Assembly (NCBI GenBank): GCA_007570785.1
Contig: ML660203.1
Span: forward strand, 8,924,638-8,988,637
Direction: 5' to 3'
From: Antilocapra americana
Lineage: Eukaryota > Chordata > Mammalia > Artiodactyla > Antilocapridae
Length of the DNA: 64,000 nucleotides
Shown in pieces: positions 1 through 11,492 of the stretch. The number at the start of each line of letters is the position of its first letter. Within the stretch, counting starts at the first letter, position 1. Position numbers and translations under genes: made by a program. Below the pieces are notes generated by a model. The model searched no databases. It saw nothing but the letters and a program-made list of their open reading frames with translations, and was not told where the DNA came from.

Positions 1-155
1 GGGTGACAGAGGATGAGATGGTAGAATGTCATCATCAACTCAATGGACATGAATTTTCACAAACTCCAAGAGATAGTGGGGACAGGGAAGCCTGGAGTGC
101 TGCAGTCCATGGGGTTGCAAAGAGTTGAACACAACTGAGCAATTAAACAACAACT
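1..155 (+). repeat. BovB 3'-end / ART2A-type fragment
   Basis: Contains the BovB tail signature: GATGAGATGG, CAATGGACATGA, a GGGTTGCAAAGAGTTG-like segment and the terminal CTGAGCAA run. Confidence 0.8.
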
Positions 156-173
156 CAAAAAGAATACATCCCA

Positions 174-300
174 GGGACTTCCCTGGCAGTCCAGTGGTTA
201 AGATTCCATGCTTCCAATGCAGGGGGCATAGATATGATCACTGGTCAAGGAGTTAAGATCCTACATGCTTTTTGGACAAAATTTTTTTAAAAAAGAATAA
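174..300 (+). repeat. CHR-type tRNA-Glu SINE
   Basis: Starts with the typical head gggacttccctggcagtcc, followed by CAGTGGTTAAGA and an A-rich tail. Confidence 0.85.
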
Positions 301-382
301 ATTCCAAATGATGAAGCTTTAGGTTCTGTGGAATTAGAAAAAATGGAAAGTTAACAAGGATTAAGGCAGTCTTACAGAGTAT

Positions 383-520
383 GAAGTGGTTAGATAATGT
401 CATCGACTCAATGAACATGAGTGAGCAAGCTCCAGGAGGTGGTGAAGGACAAGGAAGCCTGGCATTCTGGAGTCCATGGGGTCGAAAAGAGTCGGACACA
501 ACTGAGTGACTGAACAACAA
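383..520 (+). repeat. BovB 3'-end fragment
   Basis: Second copy of the BovB tail with CATCGACTCAATGAACATGA and GAGTCGGACACAACTGAGTG. Confidence 0.8.
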
Positions 521-639
521 ATCTTGGTCTCAAGAAAAATAATTATACAAACAGAATCTGCTAGATGTGCCTTGATAGCAACATGAGAAAATCTTAAAAA
601 ATTCATAAAGATATCCATCCATCCATTCTTATAGTAAAT

Positions 640-1250
640 GTCTATGTATCCATATATACAACTTAATTGTAATTATTCAGTACAGTTGACTTTTGGGTGT
701 ATAGTTGTGTAAGTTTTGACAAATGCACCATCATGTAACCAACCACCCAGTTAAAATACAGAATGGTTCATCATTCCCTAAAAATGTCCATGTATGGGGA
801 CTACCCTGGTGGTCCAGTGGTTAAGATGCCAAGCTTCCATTGCAACAGAGCACGGTTAGATCCCTGATTGGGGAACTAAGATCTGAATTCCACATTTGTT
901 GTTCAGTCGCTCAGTCATGTCCAACTCTTTGCGATCCCATGGATGGCAGCACGCCAGGCTTCCTGGTCTTTCACTGAAGATTGTTGAGATCTCTGAAATA
1001 CCTGAGGTCACTGAGATTTCTCCCAGCAGTCTTGATTCCAGCTTGTGATGCATCCAATTAATAAACACATAAAATAAAATATCTTTTAAAAAAAAGGGGG
1101 TCCATGTATTAACCCTTTGTAGTCCAAACCGTCTCCTACCCTTAAACCCTGATCACACTGATGGTGTCTCTAAGCCCTATAGTCCAATTTATCAAGTTTT
1201 CCTTTTATGAATTGTTTTAATTTTGCATTTAAGAATTCTGTCTAACCTAA
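640..1250 (-). repeat. L1 3'-UTR fragment split by a SINE/BovB nest
   Basis: Antisense L1-type sequence (TTTTGACAAATGCACCATCA) at about 640-797 seems to resume at about 1098-1250. Between them a CHR SINE (798-895, tail 1056-1097) is itself split by a rearranged minus-strand BovB fragment (896-1055). Confidence 0.55.
798..1097 (+). repeat. CHR SINE interrupted by BovB fragment (896-1055, minus)
   Basis: The head actaccctggtggtccagtgg is separated from its A-rich tail by minus-strand BovB sequence joining the 3' tail to an RT-region piece (CTCCCAGCAGTCTTGATTCC), so the BovB piece is itself internally deleted. Confidence 0.7.
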
Positions 1251-1339
1251 AGTGACAAAGGTTTTTCTCTCTTGCTTTATTCTAAAAGTCTCATAGGTTT
1301 TCATTTAGGTCCAAGATTCATTGTAACTAAATTTAAAAA

Positions 1340-1785
1340 ATAGAAAGTGTAAGATGGTGTATCAGCATTGAATTACCTTGAGTAAACGCTGATTCTTAGT
1401 GAATTATTATCCTTTTAATATGTTTCTGGATATGATTTGCTAATTTGCTCTCTGTCAAGAGTTTTTGGTACTATGTTCGTGTGGAATGTTGGTCTGTAGT
1501 TTCCCTGTAACGTCTTTTTCTGTTTGTTTGTTTTTTGTTTGTTTGTTTCATTTTGGTGTCAGCATAATGCCGAACTCATAAAATGAGTTGCACAGTGTCC
1601 GTCCTTTTCTATTTTCTTGGAGAGTTTGTGTAGAACTCTACCACTTTGTCTACTAAATACTTCCTCAAGTATTTGGTAGAATTTGCCAGGGAAATCATCT
1701 GGATCTGGCATTTTCTTTGTCTGTGAATTCAATTTTCTTAAATATTGTCCCACAGTTCCCAAAACTGTTTTCTCCTCTGTGATCT
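1340..1785 (-). repeat. L1 ORF2 fragment, antisense
   Basis: The minus strand encodes decayed L1 ORF2 (e.g. MPDPDDFPGKFYQILEE around 1634-1717), upstream of the reverse-transcriptase core. A (TTTG)n-like stretch lies near 1523-1550. Confidence 0.7.
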
Positions 1786-2062
1786 TTTTTATAAAAAAAA
1801 ATAATTTAATTAATTTATTTTTGGCTGTGCTGGGTCTTTGTTGCTGCATGCAGGCCTTCTCTAGTTGAGGTGCACAGGCTTCTCATTGCAGTGGCATCTC
1901 TTGTTGTGGAACATGGGCTCTAGGGCATGAGGGCTTCAGCAGTTGTGGTGCCCGGGGTTAGTGTCCCCACTGCCTGTGAGATCTTCCTGGACCAGGGACT
2001 GAACTGGTGTCCCCTGCATTGGCAGGTGGATTCTTAACCACTGGACCACCAAAGAAGCCCCA
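1786..2062 (-). repeat. CHR-type SINE, near full length
   Basis: Read on minus: ggcttctttggtggtccagtgg head, long CHR body with GCATGCAGCAACAAAGACCC, and A-rich tail. Confidence 0.85.
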
Positions 2063-2099
2063 TATTGTGGCTTTAATTTGCATTTCTTAGAGTCAACTT

Positions 2100-3185
2100 T
2101 TTTATTCCCCTATTTCTCTCATGTCGCATCCAATCTGTCAGTAAATTCTGTCACCTCTATCTTCAGAGTATGTTCAACATCCAAGTACTTTCACCATTTC
2201 TCTTCACATCCTGGTCCACGGCACCATCATTTTCCACCCACATTATTAGTGTAGCTTCATAACAAGAGTGTATGTGTCTGTGGGGCTCCCTGAGTGTGTC
2301 TCTGCTCCCTGAGCTCTATCTTCCCCATGGTAGACACAGTGACGCCCTTCAAACAAAGTCAGATCACATCACTCCTCTTCTCAAAAGCCTCCAATGGCTT
2401 TCCATCTCATTCAGCATAAAAAAAAAAAATCAAAGTGGTTATAATTGGCCTCCAAGGCCCTTCATGATCCTGCTTCTTCTTTTCTCCTTGGCAATATCCC
2501 CCGCTCCCCAGATAAACACACTTCCGCTCACATAAATGAAACTTAGCCCTCAGGACTTTGGCAGCTGTTCTGTCTACTCGGATTAGATTGTTGCTCCCAT
2601 AGCCATGTGATGGTTCATCCTCTCTCTTCCTTCGGATCTCGGCTCAACAGTCAGATTTTAGAGGTCTGTCCTGACTGTGCTACACAAAACAGCAACTCAT
2701 CACCCCTGGCGCTCCTTACCCCTTTATTACTGTCCCTCACCTCCTTCACTGATTCTTTTATAAATTAATTTTTATTGGAGTAGAGTTGCTTTGCAGTGTT
2801 GTGTTAGTTCCTACGCTACAGCAAAGTGAATTAGCCTTACGCGTATATAAATCCCTTCCCTTTTGGACTTCCTTCTCACTTAGCTCACCACACCGCATTA
2901 AGTAGAGTCTTCTGTGCTACACAATATGTTCTCATCAGTTATCTATTTTATATACAATATCAGTAGCGTGTATATGTTAATCCCAATCCCCCAATTCCTC
3001 CTACCAGCCCCCTCCCCCCACTTAGTATCCATGTATTTGTTCTCTACATCTATTTTCTTTTACTTTTCTACCTAGCCGGCGACAGTAAGTGCTACAGGAC
3101 AGGGACTTGGTTTTGTTCTCTATTACAGTCCCAGCTCCTCAAATAGTGTCTGAAACATAGTAGGCACACAATGTCTTTTCGGAGT
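2100..3185 (+). repeat. L2 3' end split by an antisense L1 3' UTR
   Basis: 2100-2757 has the L2 3'-region text (AAGTCAGATCACATCACTCC, CCTCCAATGGCTTTCCATCTC). 3076-3185 is the L2 end (GGACAGGGACTTGG then AACATAGTAGGCACACAATG). Bases 2758-3070 are a younger L1 3' UTR in minus orientation. Confidence 0.75.
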
Positions 3186-3511
3186 AAACTCATATAAATT
3201 GACAAGTTGTGGTAAGTTCAGAAAAATAATACCATAATACTAAAAAGCCACGTCACGTAAGAAACCCTTAAGGGAACCAGAGATGTTTAACTTAGAGATT
3301 TGGGGGAATAGGATCACTGTCTTTGAAGCTACACAGGGCTGTCACATGTGATTTTGGAGATCAGAATTTAGACCTGACCAGTTTGAATACTTTTAGTGAC
3401 AGGGAGCTCCCTACTTTGTGAGGCTGCCAGTTCTGTCATTGGAGTGCTCTGCTAGAAAGTTATACTGAAGTAACATTTATTCCTCTATGGCTGCCTCTTA
3501 TTCATTAGTCT
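3186..3511. other. Unassigned intergenic sequence
   Basis: No gene and no repeat I can name; possibly old MIR remnants. Confidence 0.4.
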
Positions 3512-3718
3512 GTTCTGTGTTAGTTGCTCCATCATGTTCGACTCTTGGCGACCCTATGGACTGTAGCCTGCCAGGCTCCTCTGTCCATGGAATTCTCCAG
3601 GCAAGAATACTGAAGTGAATTGTCATTTCCTTTTCCAGGGGATCGTCCCGGCCCAGGGATTGAACCTCAGTCTGCTGCATTGTAGGCAGATTCTTTACCA
3701 TCTGAGCTGCCAGGGAAA
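3512..3718 (-). repeat. Bov-tA SINE
   Basis: On minus: head ttccctggcagctcagatgg, body with CCTGGGCCGGGACGATCCCC, and end near GAGTCGAACATGATGGAGC. Confidence 0.9.
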
Positions 3719-3802
3719 TTCTAAAATCTATTTTCTGGAGCTCCACAGATCAAATATCCTTCCCTCTTCACCTGTTACCAGATGGAATAAGATACCAACG
3801 GA

Positions 3803-3940
3803 GGGAATTCCTGGAAGTCCAGTGGTTAGGACTCCAAGGTCTCACTGCTAAGAGCCCTGGTTCAATTCCCAATTGGGGAACTAAGAATCCACATGCTTCA
3901 AGGTACAGCAAAACAAAAAGAAAAAAGAAAAAAAAAAGAA
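3803..3940 (+). repeat. CHR-type SINE
   Basis: Head gggaattcctggaagtccag, GGTTCAATTCCCAATTGGGG, then an A-rich tail extending into (GAAA)n-like sequence to about 3985. Confidence 0.8.
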
Positions 3941-4015
3941 AGAGGATATGCCTGAGGAAATTTAAAAAACGAAAGAAAGAAAGTGACAGGATTTCTGTTT
4001 CGTAGAAAGGAATCC

Positions 4016-4222
4016 ATGCTAAGTTGTTTCAGTAGTGTCTGACTCTTTGTGACCCCATGGACTGTAGCCCACCAGGCTCCTCTGCCCATGGGGTTCTCCA
4101 GGCAGGAATACTAGAGTGAGTTGCCACGCCCTCCTCCAAGGGATCTTCCCAACCCAGGGATAGAACCCATGTCTCTTACATTGGCAGGCAGCTTCTTTAC
4201 CACTAGCATCACCTGGGAAGTA
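4016..4222 (-). repeat. Bov-tA SINE
   Basis: Near full-length minus-strand copy; includes CCATGGACTGTAGCCCACCA on plus. Confidence 0.9.
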
Positions 4223-5016
4223 CATACACACACAGAATTGTTGCTGGTTTATTTTGGTGGAAAGGGCTTCAGAGAAGAAAGAGAAGGGAGGGAGATGAGT
4301 TGATGGCTCGGGAGTGGAATCTTGGGGAAAATGATGGAACTATCTACAGGAGAATTTGATTAAGTGTCTGCTGATGGCATGATGATCGTTTTTACCAGAT
4401 TCTCCATTAAGTAATCAGTAAAATATCCCTGCACTGTAGACTTGAATCTATTTGGGGAGGGAGTATACAGGAATCTTGAGTCTGGTGAGTGTGGAGTGAG
4501 GCTGAGGCTGCTCACAAGAGGGCTATTATATGTAGTCCACATATAGCAGTCCTTCAGCTGTACTAGGGGATGTCAGAGGAAGAAGAGTTTTGGATTCTGC
4601 ACATTGCAAGTGCGAATAATAACAGCTGCCAGGAAATGAGAATAATAACATCTACCAGGAAATGAGGATAATACCTGCCCTTCTTTCCTAATAAACTTGT
4701 TTGGCAGATCAACAAAAATTTTAATGAAGTAATAGAATAAAAATGTTTCTGTAATGATAAAACTGTATACAAAAGGGATTATTATTACTATTAGGTAAGC
4801 AGAAGCCTGGATGATATAACTTTATTTCTCAAAAACTGTCAATTTATTCATTCATCTAGCCATTTGTTGTCTTTCTTCTAAATTCCTGGCACTGTTCTAG
4901 TTACTAAGGCTACAAGGATGAACAAGGGTGTCTGATTTCCCTAGAGGAGGAACTGATTAACTACTGCCTGTAGAATCAAGTAGAACTTCTTAGCATGGCA
5001 TACCTTCCTTCTTTCT
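4223..5016. other. Unassigned intergenic sequence with a short tandem duplication
   Basis: No gene seen. Around 4614-4678 a unit of about 30 bases containing CCAGGAAATGAG and AATAATA is repeated. Bases 4840-4930 resemble an old dispersed repeat (CCTGGCACTGTTCTAG). Confidence 0.4.
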
Positions 5017-5122
5017 TTTTAAAACTGGCTTTGCTGCCCAGCACTCGAAGAGGGATTGGACCCGAGTCCCCTGCAGCGGAAGCAGGGGATTTTTAACCAA
5101 TGGGCCACCATGGAACGTCCTC
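5017..5122 (-). repeat. CHR-type SINE fragment
   Basis: Minus-strand head with CCATGGTGGCCCATTGG and the CTGCTTCCGCTGCAGGGGAC segment. Confidence 0.65.
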
Positions 5123-5445
5123 AGCATGGAGTTCTTAATCTGGTACTTAAATGACCCATTTTATGTCCCAAGACATTTCCTTATACAGACTATATTCAGA
5201 GCAGCCAGGTCAGACTATTTATTATTTTCCAAACATACGGTGCTTCTTCACCCTGTTTGCCTTTATGCTGTCATATCCATCCAAAATCCACTCATTATTC
5301 ACTCATCAAACAATCATTATTGGACTCTGTTGTCTCAGAGGCTCCTTAAGCTTTCTTCATTTTCTTTTCTCATTCTTTTTTCTCTGTTTTGTTCTGGGGC
5401 GCTGATTTCCACCATTCTGTCTTCCAGGTCACTTTTCTGTTCTTG

Positions 5446-5562
5446 AAAGTGAAAGCTGCTCAGTCGTGTCCGACTCTTTGTGACCCGATGGACTCATGCA
5501 GTTCTCCAGGCCAGAATACTGCAGGCAGATTCTTCACCAGCTGAGCCACAAGGGAAGCCCAA
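5446..5562 (-). repeat. Bov-tA SINE, internally deleted
   Basis: Both ends of the element are present (GGGCTTCCCTTGTGGC and CGACTGAGCAGCTTTC on minus) but about 80 bases of the middle are missing. Confidence 0.8.
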
Positions 5563-6600
5563 ATCTCTTCTTCTGCCTCAGTTATTCTGCTACTGATTCC
5601 TTCCTGTGCATTGTTTATCTCTGTTTGTTCTTTCTTTAGTTCTTCTAGGTCTTCAGTACATATTTCTTGCATCTTCTCCATTCTTTTTCCGAGATCCTGG
5701 ATCATCTTCATTGGCATTACTCTGAATTCTTTTTCTGGAAGGTTGCATATCTCCACTTGGTTCAAGATGGTGGAATAGAAGGATGTGTGCTCATCTCCTC
5801 CTGGGGGAGCACCAAAATCGCAACTAGCTGCTGAGCAACCATTGATAGGAAGACACTGGAACCCCCCAAAAAAGATACTCCATGTCCAAGACAAAGAAGC
5901 CACAATGGGATGCTAGGAGGGGCACAATCATAATAAAATCAAATCCCATATCCTCCAGGTGGGCAACCCACAAACAGGAGAACAATAATATCAAAGACAT
6001 TCTTCTACTGTTGAGAAGGTTCTGAGCCCCATGTCAGCCTTTCCATCCTGGGGATCCAGCAAAGGGCCTGGGAATCCCCAGGGAATTTGACTTTGAAGGC
6101 CAGCAGGATTTGATTACAAGACTGCCACAGGACTGGAGGAAACAGAGACTCCAGTCTTGGAGGGTACATATAAAATCTTGCATGTACCAAGACTGAGGGG
6201 GAAAGGAGCACTGACCCCACAGGAGACTGAACCAGACCTGCCTGCTAGCTTGATTAGGCCCCATTTGTTTATTTTTATTTCTATTGCCTTGGGAGATTGA
6301 CCTAAGAAAACATTGCTATAATTTATGTCAGAGAATGTTTTGCCTATGTCCTCTTACAGAAGTTTTATGGTGTCTTTTCTTATATTTAAGCCTTTAAACC
6401 ATTTTGAGTTTATTTTTGTGTATGGCATGAGGAAGTGTTCTAACCTCATTTATTTACACGTGGCAGTCCAGCTTTTCCAACACCACTTACTGAAGAAATT
6501 GCCTTTTCCCCATTGGATAGTCTTGCCTCCTTTGTCAAAGGTTATTGACCATAGGTGAGTGGCTTTATTTCTGGGTTCTCTATTCTGTTTCATTTATCCA
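5563..6600. repeat. Rearranged L1 fragments (ORF1, 5' UTR, ORF2 pieces)
   Basis: 5563-5757 is antisense L1 ORF1 (minus peptide MKMIQDLGKRMEKMQEICTE). 5758-6252 is sense L1 5'-UTR sequence (CAAGATGGTGGAATAGAAGG). 6253-6600 is antisense late ORF2. The order and orientations do not fit one simple insertion. Confidence 0.7.
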
Positions 6601-7345
6601 TAAAACCATACATATTGAACTAAATTAAAAGGAGGGAGAAGACTGTGAGCCAAGCTACCCAGAAGGAAAATTTGAGAATATATGAGGACATTACTTGTTT
6701 ACATTTATTCCAGATTTGTTTACTTATTGTGTAAACTCAAATTGGGCCTTCAGTAGGCTGGCTACTGATGGGTAGGCCTAAGCCAAACATTCTGTGGTTG
6801 TTCCAGGAAGAAGAATGGGACTTCTAGAACTCTTACAGTTCCCAAATGACAGCCGTCTAGACTTAGGAACTTAAAATTCTAGTTATCAGAGCTGGAAAAT
6901 AACTCAGAAATTTAAGTTCCCTTTTGGCAGAGTGTGACTTAGCTAAGGTCACATAGCTATGAACAAATATTCACATGTATAAGCATAGGCAATGAACCTT
7001 CTATTAACTCTTTACTGTGTAGAACTTTCTAGAAATGAGAATCATATCATCTCCCTAGAAGGTCAGAGTTACTCATCCCACTGTTTTTCTGATGCTTTAA
7101 TCTCTCCTTTTTCGGGATGTGAACAAGAACTTTCAGAAAAACCCTGCAAGTAATCCCATTGTTTCTACAACCATGACTCTTGCCACCTCTCGCAGCATGG
7201 TAAAGGAGCATTAACTCAGGATCAAAAGTCAGAAGTCCTAAATCCTAGTGTCAGTTTTCACATCAGAAAACTGTGGAACCTCGGACAAGCTGCTTAGTCT
7301 GTCCCAGCTTCAGTTTCCCATCAGATCAAGAGTATATCACCTGAT
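6601..7345. repeat. Old intergenic DNA with MIR-like pieces
   Basis: MIR-like sequence is seen at about 6885-6965 (minus, CTAAGGTCACATAGCTATG) and 7200-7325 (plus, TTCAGTTTCCCATC). The rest is unassigned. Confidence 0.5.
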
Positions 7346-9725
7346 GAGAGTATATGGTGTAGGAATGCAAGAGATTTCAGTGCATTAATTTTGTATCTTG
7401 GAACTTTACCAAATTCACTGATTAGCACTGCCATTTCTGGTGGCATCTTTAGGATTCTCTATGTGTAGTATCATGTCACTTGCAAATAGTGATTGCTTTA
7501 CTTCTTTTCCAGTTTGGATTCCTTTTATTTCTTTATCTTCTCTGATTGCTATGGCTAAGACTTCCAAAACTGTGCTGAATAACTGTGACAAGTGTGGACA
7601 TTCTTGTCTTGTTCCTGATCTTAGAGGAAATATTTTCAGGTTTTCTCACCATTGAAAATTATATTTTTTATGTATTTTCAATATATGGCCTTTATTATTT
7701 TGAGGTAGGTTCCCTCTATGCCCACTTTCTGGAGACTTTTTATCATAAATGGTGTTGAATTTTGTCAAAAGCTTTTTCTGCATCTATTGAGATGATTGTA
7801 TGGTTTTTATTCTTCAACTTGTTAACATGGTGTATCATATTGATTGATTTGCATATACTGAAGAATCCTTGCATCCTTGGAATAAATCGCACTTAATTAT
7901 GGTGTATGATCTTTTTAATGTATTGTTAGATTCTGGTTGCTATTATTTTGTTGAGGATTTTTGCTTCTATGTTCATCAATGATACTGATGTGTAATTTTT
8001 TCTTTTTTTGTGATATCATTGTCTGGTTTTGGTATCAGGGTGATGGTGACCTTGTAAAATAAGCTTGGGAGTTTTCTTCTGTAGTTTTCTGGAAGATTTT
8101 GAGAAGGATGGGTGTCAGTTCTTCTCTAAATGTTTGATAGAATTTGCCTGTGAAGCCATTTGGTCCTGGACTTTTGTTTGTTGGAAGAGTTTTAATCACA
8201 GTCTCAATTTCATTACTTGTGATTGGTCTGTCCATATTTTCCATTTCTTCATGGCTCAGTCCTGGAAGCTTATGCCTTTCTAAGAATTTGTCACTTTCTT
8301 CCAGGTTATCCATTTTATTGACATATAGTTGCTTGTAGTAGCCTCTTATGACCCTTTGTATTTCTGTGGTGTCAGTTGTAATTTCTCCTTTTTCATTTCT
8401 GATTTTATTGATTTGAGTTCTCTCCCTTTTTTTCTTGATGAATCTGGCTAAAAGTTTATCTATTTTGTTTATTTTCCCATAGAACCAGTTTTTAGTTTCA
8501 CTGATCTTTGCTACTTTTCTTAGTTTCTGTTTCATTTATTTCTGCTCTGATTTTTATGATTTATTTCCTTCTACTAATTTCATTTCAATACACTAGCAAT
8601 AAAAGACCAGAAAAAGAAATTAAACTGTAAGATACTGATGAAAGAAATCAAAGATGATGCTGATTAAGAGATGTACTATGTTGATGGAATCAATATTGTG
8701 AAAATGGCTGTACTACCCAAAGCAACCTAGAGATTCAATGCCATCCCTATCAAATTGCCAATGACATTTTTCAGAAAATTAAAACAAAAAAACTTACAAT
8801 TTGTATGGAAACACAGAAGACCCTGAATAGCCAAAGCAATCTTGAGAAAGAAAAACAGAGCTGGAGGAATCAGGCTCTCTAACTTAAGACAATACTAAAA
8901 AGCTACAGTAATCAAGACGGTATGATACTGGCACAAAAACAAAAATATAGTTCAATGGAACAGGACAGAAAGCTCAGAGATTAAACCCACACACCTATGA
9001 TCACTTAATCTATGACAAAGCAGACAAGAATATATAATGGAGAAAAGACAGTCTCTTCAATAAGCAGTTCTGGGAAAGCTGGACAACTATATGTAAAGAA
9101 TGAAATTAGAATACTCCCTAACATCATAATAAAAACTCAGAATGGATTAAAAACTTAAATGTAAGGCTGGACACCATAAAAACTTCCAGAGGAAAACATA
9201 GACAGAACACTCTGACATAAATTGCAGTAAGATCTTTTTTGACCCACCTCCTAGAGCAATGAAAATAAAAACAAAAATAAATAAATGGGACCTAATTAAA
9301 CTTACAAGCTTTTGCACAGCAAAAGAAACCATAAACAAGATGAAAAGACAACCCTCAGAATAGGAGAACGTATTTGCAAACATAGCAACCGACAAGGGAT
9401 TAATCTCCAAAATATACAAATAGCTCATGCAGCTCAATGCCAAAAATAACAAGCAACGCAGTCAAAAAACACGCTGAAGGGACTTCCCCGGTGGTCCAGA
9501 GGCTAAGACTTCGAGCTCCCAATGCAGGGGAGGTTTGATTGATTGATTTCATGGATTGATCAGGTTCAGTCCATGATCAGGAAACTACACCCCACATGCC
9601 ACAACTAAAGATCCTACAGCTAAGACCTGGAGCAGTCAAATAAATAAATAAATATATTTTTTAAAAAATGGGCTGAAGACCTAAACAGACATTTCTCCAA
9701 AAAAGACTTACAGATAGAAAGAGGC
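7346..9725. mobile_element. L1 with 5' inversion (twin-priming structure)
   Basis: 7346-8578 is antisense L1 ORF2, running on the minus strand from upstream of the RT (NWFYGKINKIDKLLARFIKK, then TNKSPGPNGFTGKFYQTF) to just past the RT core ([13 protein letters not shown]). At about 8578 the orientation flips, and 8579-9480 is sense ORF2 C-terminal part, continuing at 9663-9725 after a CHR SINE (9481-9662). The longest ORF pieces are interrupted and the element is dead. Confidence 0.85.
9481..9662 (+). repeat. CHR-type SINE inserted in L1
   Basis: Head gggacttccccggtggtccag, ending in (AAAT)n. A short GATT repeat interrupts the body near 9536-9565. Confidence 0.85.
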
Positions 9726-9934
9726 CTATATTTCCATTTTTTGTGCCACTACCATGTTATCTTGACTGCAGAAACTCAGTCCCACATTTCTACTTCTAGT
9801 TCTCTTGCTATTTCCACCCCATCTACAGTTGCTTTCTCTGCTAAAGTCTTGAACTTTTCGAAGTCACCCATGAGGATTGTAACCAACTTCTTCCAAATTT
9901 CTGTTAATGTTGCTATTTGACCCCTTAATACACA

Positions 9935-10058
9935 TGTATTTTTTTTTTTTTTGACTGTGCCACATGGCATGCGGAATCTTAGTTTCCAGACCAGGGATTG
10001 AACCCCACCCCCTGCACTAGAAGTGCAGATTCTTAACCACTGGACTGCCAGAAAAGTC
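9935..10058 (-). repeat. CHR-type SINE inside Tigger1
   Basis: Minus-strand head with TCTGGCAGTCCAGTGGTTAA and a plus-strand poly(T) run at 9938-9951. Confidence 0.85.
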
Positions 10059-10724
10059 CAGCCTTGTCTTAAATGTCTTTAATGGCATCTAGAAGGGAGA
10101 CTCCTTTCTAAAAGGCTATTAATTGACTTAGCCCAGATCCATCAGAGAAATTACTACTATGGCAGCTATAGGCTTATGGAAAATATTTCTTAAATAAAGA
10201 AAGTTGAAGTTGAAATGACTCCTTGATCCATGGGCTACAGAATGGATGTTGTGTCAGAAGGCATGAAAATAACATTAACCTCATTGCATAACTTCATCAG
10301 AGCTCTTGGGTGACCAGTTGCATTAATGAGCAGTAATATTCTGAAAGGAATTTTTTTAAAAATTTTTATTCCAGAGAAGTGGGTCTCAAGAGTGGGCTTA
10401 AAATATTCAGTAAGCTCTGTTGTAAACAGATGTGCTGTCATCCAAGCTTTGTTGTTTCATTTATAGAGCACAGGCAAAGTAGATTTAGCATAGTCTTAAG
10501 GGACCTAGGATTTTCAGGATAGTAAATGACCACTGGCTTCAAGCTAACGTTACCAGGTGCACTCACCCCTAACAAGAGAGTCAGCTTGCCTTTTGAGTCT
10601 TTAAAGCCAGGTATTGACTTCTCTTCTCTAGCTATGAAAATCTTAGATGGCATCTTCCAATAAAAGGGTGTTTCATTTACATGGAAAATCTGTTGTTTAG
10701 TGTGTGCTGCTTTGTCTATGTCTA

Positions 10725-10870
10725 TGGAATTCTCCAGGCAGGAATATTGGAGTGGGTTGCCATTTCCTACTCCAGGGGGTCTTCCTGACCCAGGAATCAA
10801 ACTAGCATCTCTTGTGTCTTCTGCATTGACAGGCAGGTTCTTTACCACTAGTGCCACCGGGGAAGCCCAC
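10725..10870 (-). repeat. Bov-tA SINE (5' part) inside Tigger1
   Basis: On minus starts GGGCTTCCCCGGTGGCACTA and ends near GGAATTCCATAGACA. Confidence 0.85.
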
Positions 10871-10957
10871 TTGTTTAGCATGACCACCCTCATTACTTAT
10901 TTTCACTAGATCTTCTGGGTAATTTGCTGCAACTTCTACATTAACCCTGAATATTCC

Positions 10958-11158
10958 TTGGAAGGACTGATGCTGAAGCTGAAGCTCCACTACTTTGGCC
11001 ACCTGATGTGAAAAGCCGGCTCATTGGAAAAGACCCTGATGCTGGGAAAGACTGAAGGCAGGAGGAGAAGGGGATGACAGAGCTCCGGAAGACGGTGAAG
11101 GACAGGGAGGCCTGGTGTGCTGTGGTCTATGGAGTCACAAAGAGCTACTGAACAACAA
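10958..11158 (+). repeat. BovB 3'-end insertion inside Tigger1
   Basis: Contains GATGCTGAAGCTGAAGCTCC, ACTTTGGCCACCTGATG, GGCAGGAGGAGAAGGGG and the terminal CTGAACAACAAC. Confidence 0.85.
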
Positions 11159-11302
11159 CTACATCAGTATTTTTGCTTTACCTTGCACTTTCATGTTGCA
11201 GAGATGGCTTCTCTCCTCAACCTCATGAACTAACATTGGCTAGCTTCAAACTTTTCTTCTGTAACTTCGTCACCTCTCTCAGGCTTCACAGAATTGAAGA
11301 GT

Positions 11303-11492
11303 GAAAGTGAAAGTTGCTCAGTCGTGTCCGACTCTTTGCGATCCCATTGACTATACAGTCCATGGCATTCTCCAGGCCAGGATACTGGAGTGGGCAGCCT
11401 TTCCCTTCTCCAGGGAATCTTTCCAACCCGGGGATCAAACCCAGGTCTCCCTATTGCAGGTGGATTCTTTACCAGCTGAGCCACCAGGGAAG
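11303..11492 (-). repeat. Bov-tA SINE inside Tigger1
   Basis: Full minus-strand copy from CTTCCCTGGTGGCTCAGCTG to ACTGAGCAACTTTCACTTTC. Confidence 0.9.

Noticed and set aside
8035..8535. 166-codon minus-strand ORF
   Set aside because: L1 ORF2 segment upstream of the RT inside an inverted L1; not an independent gene.
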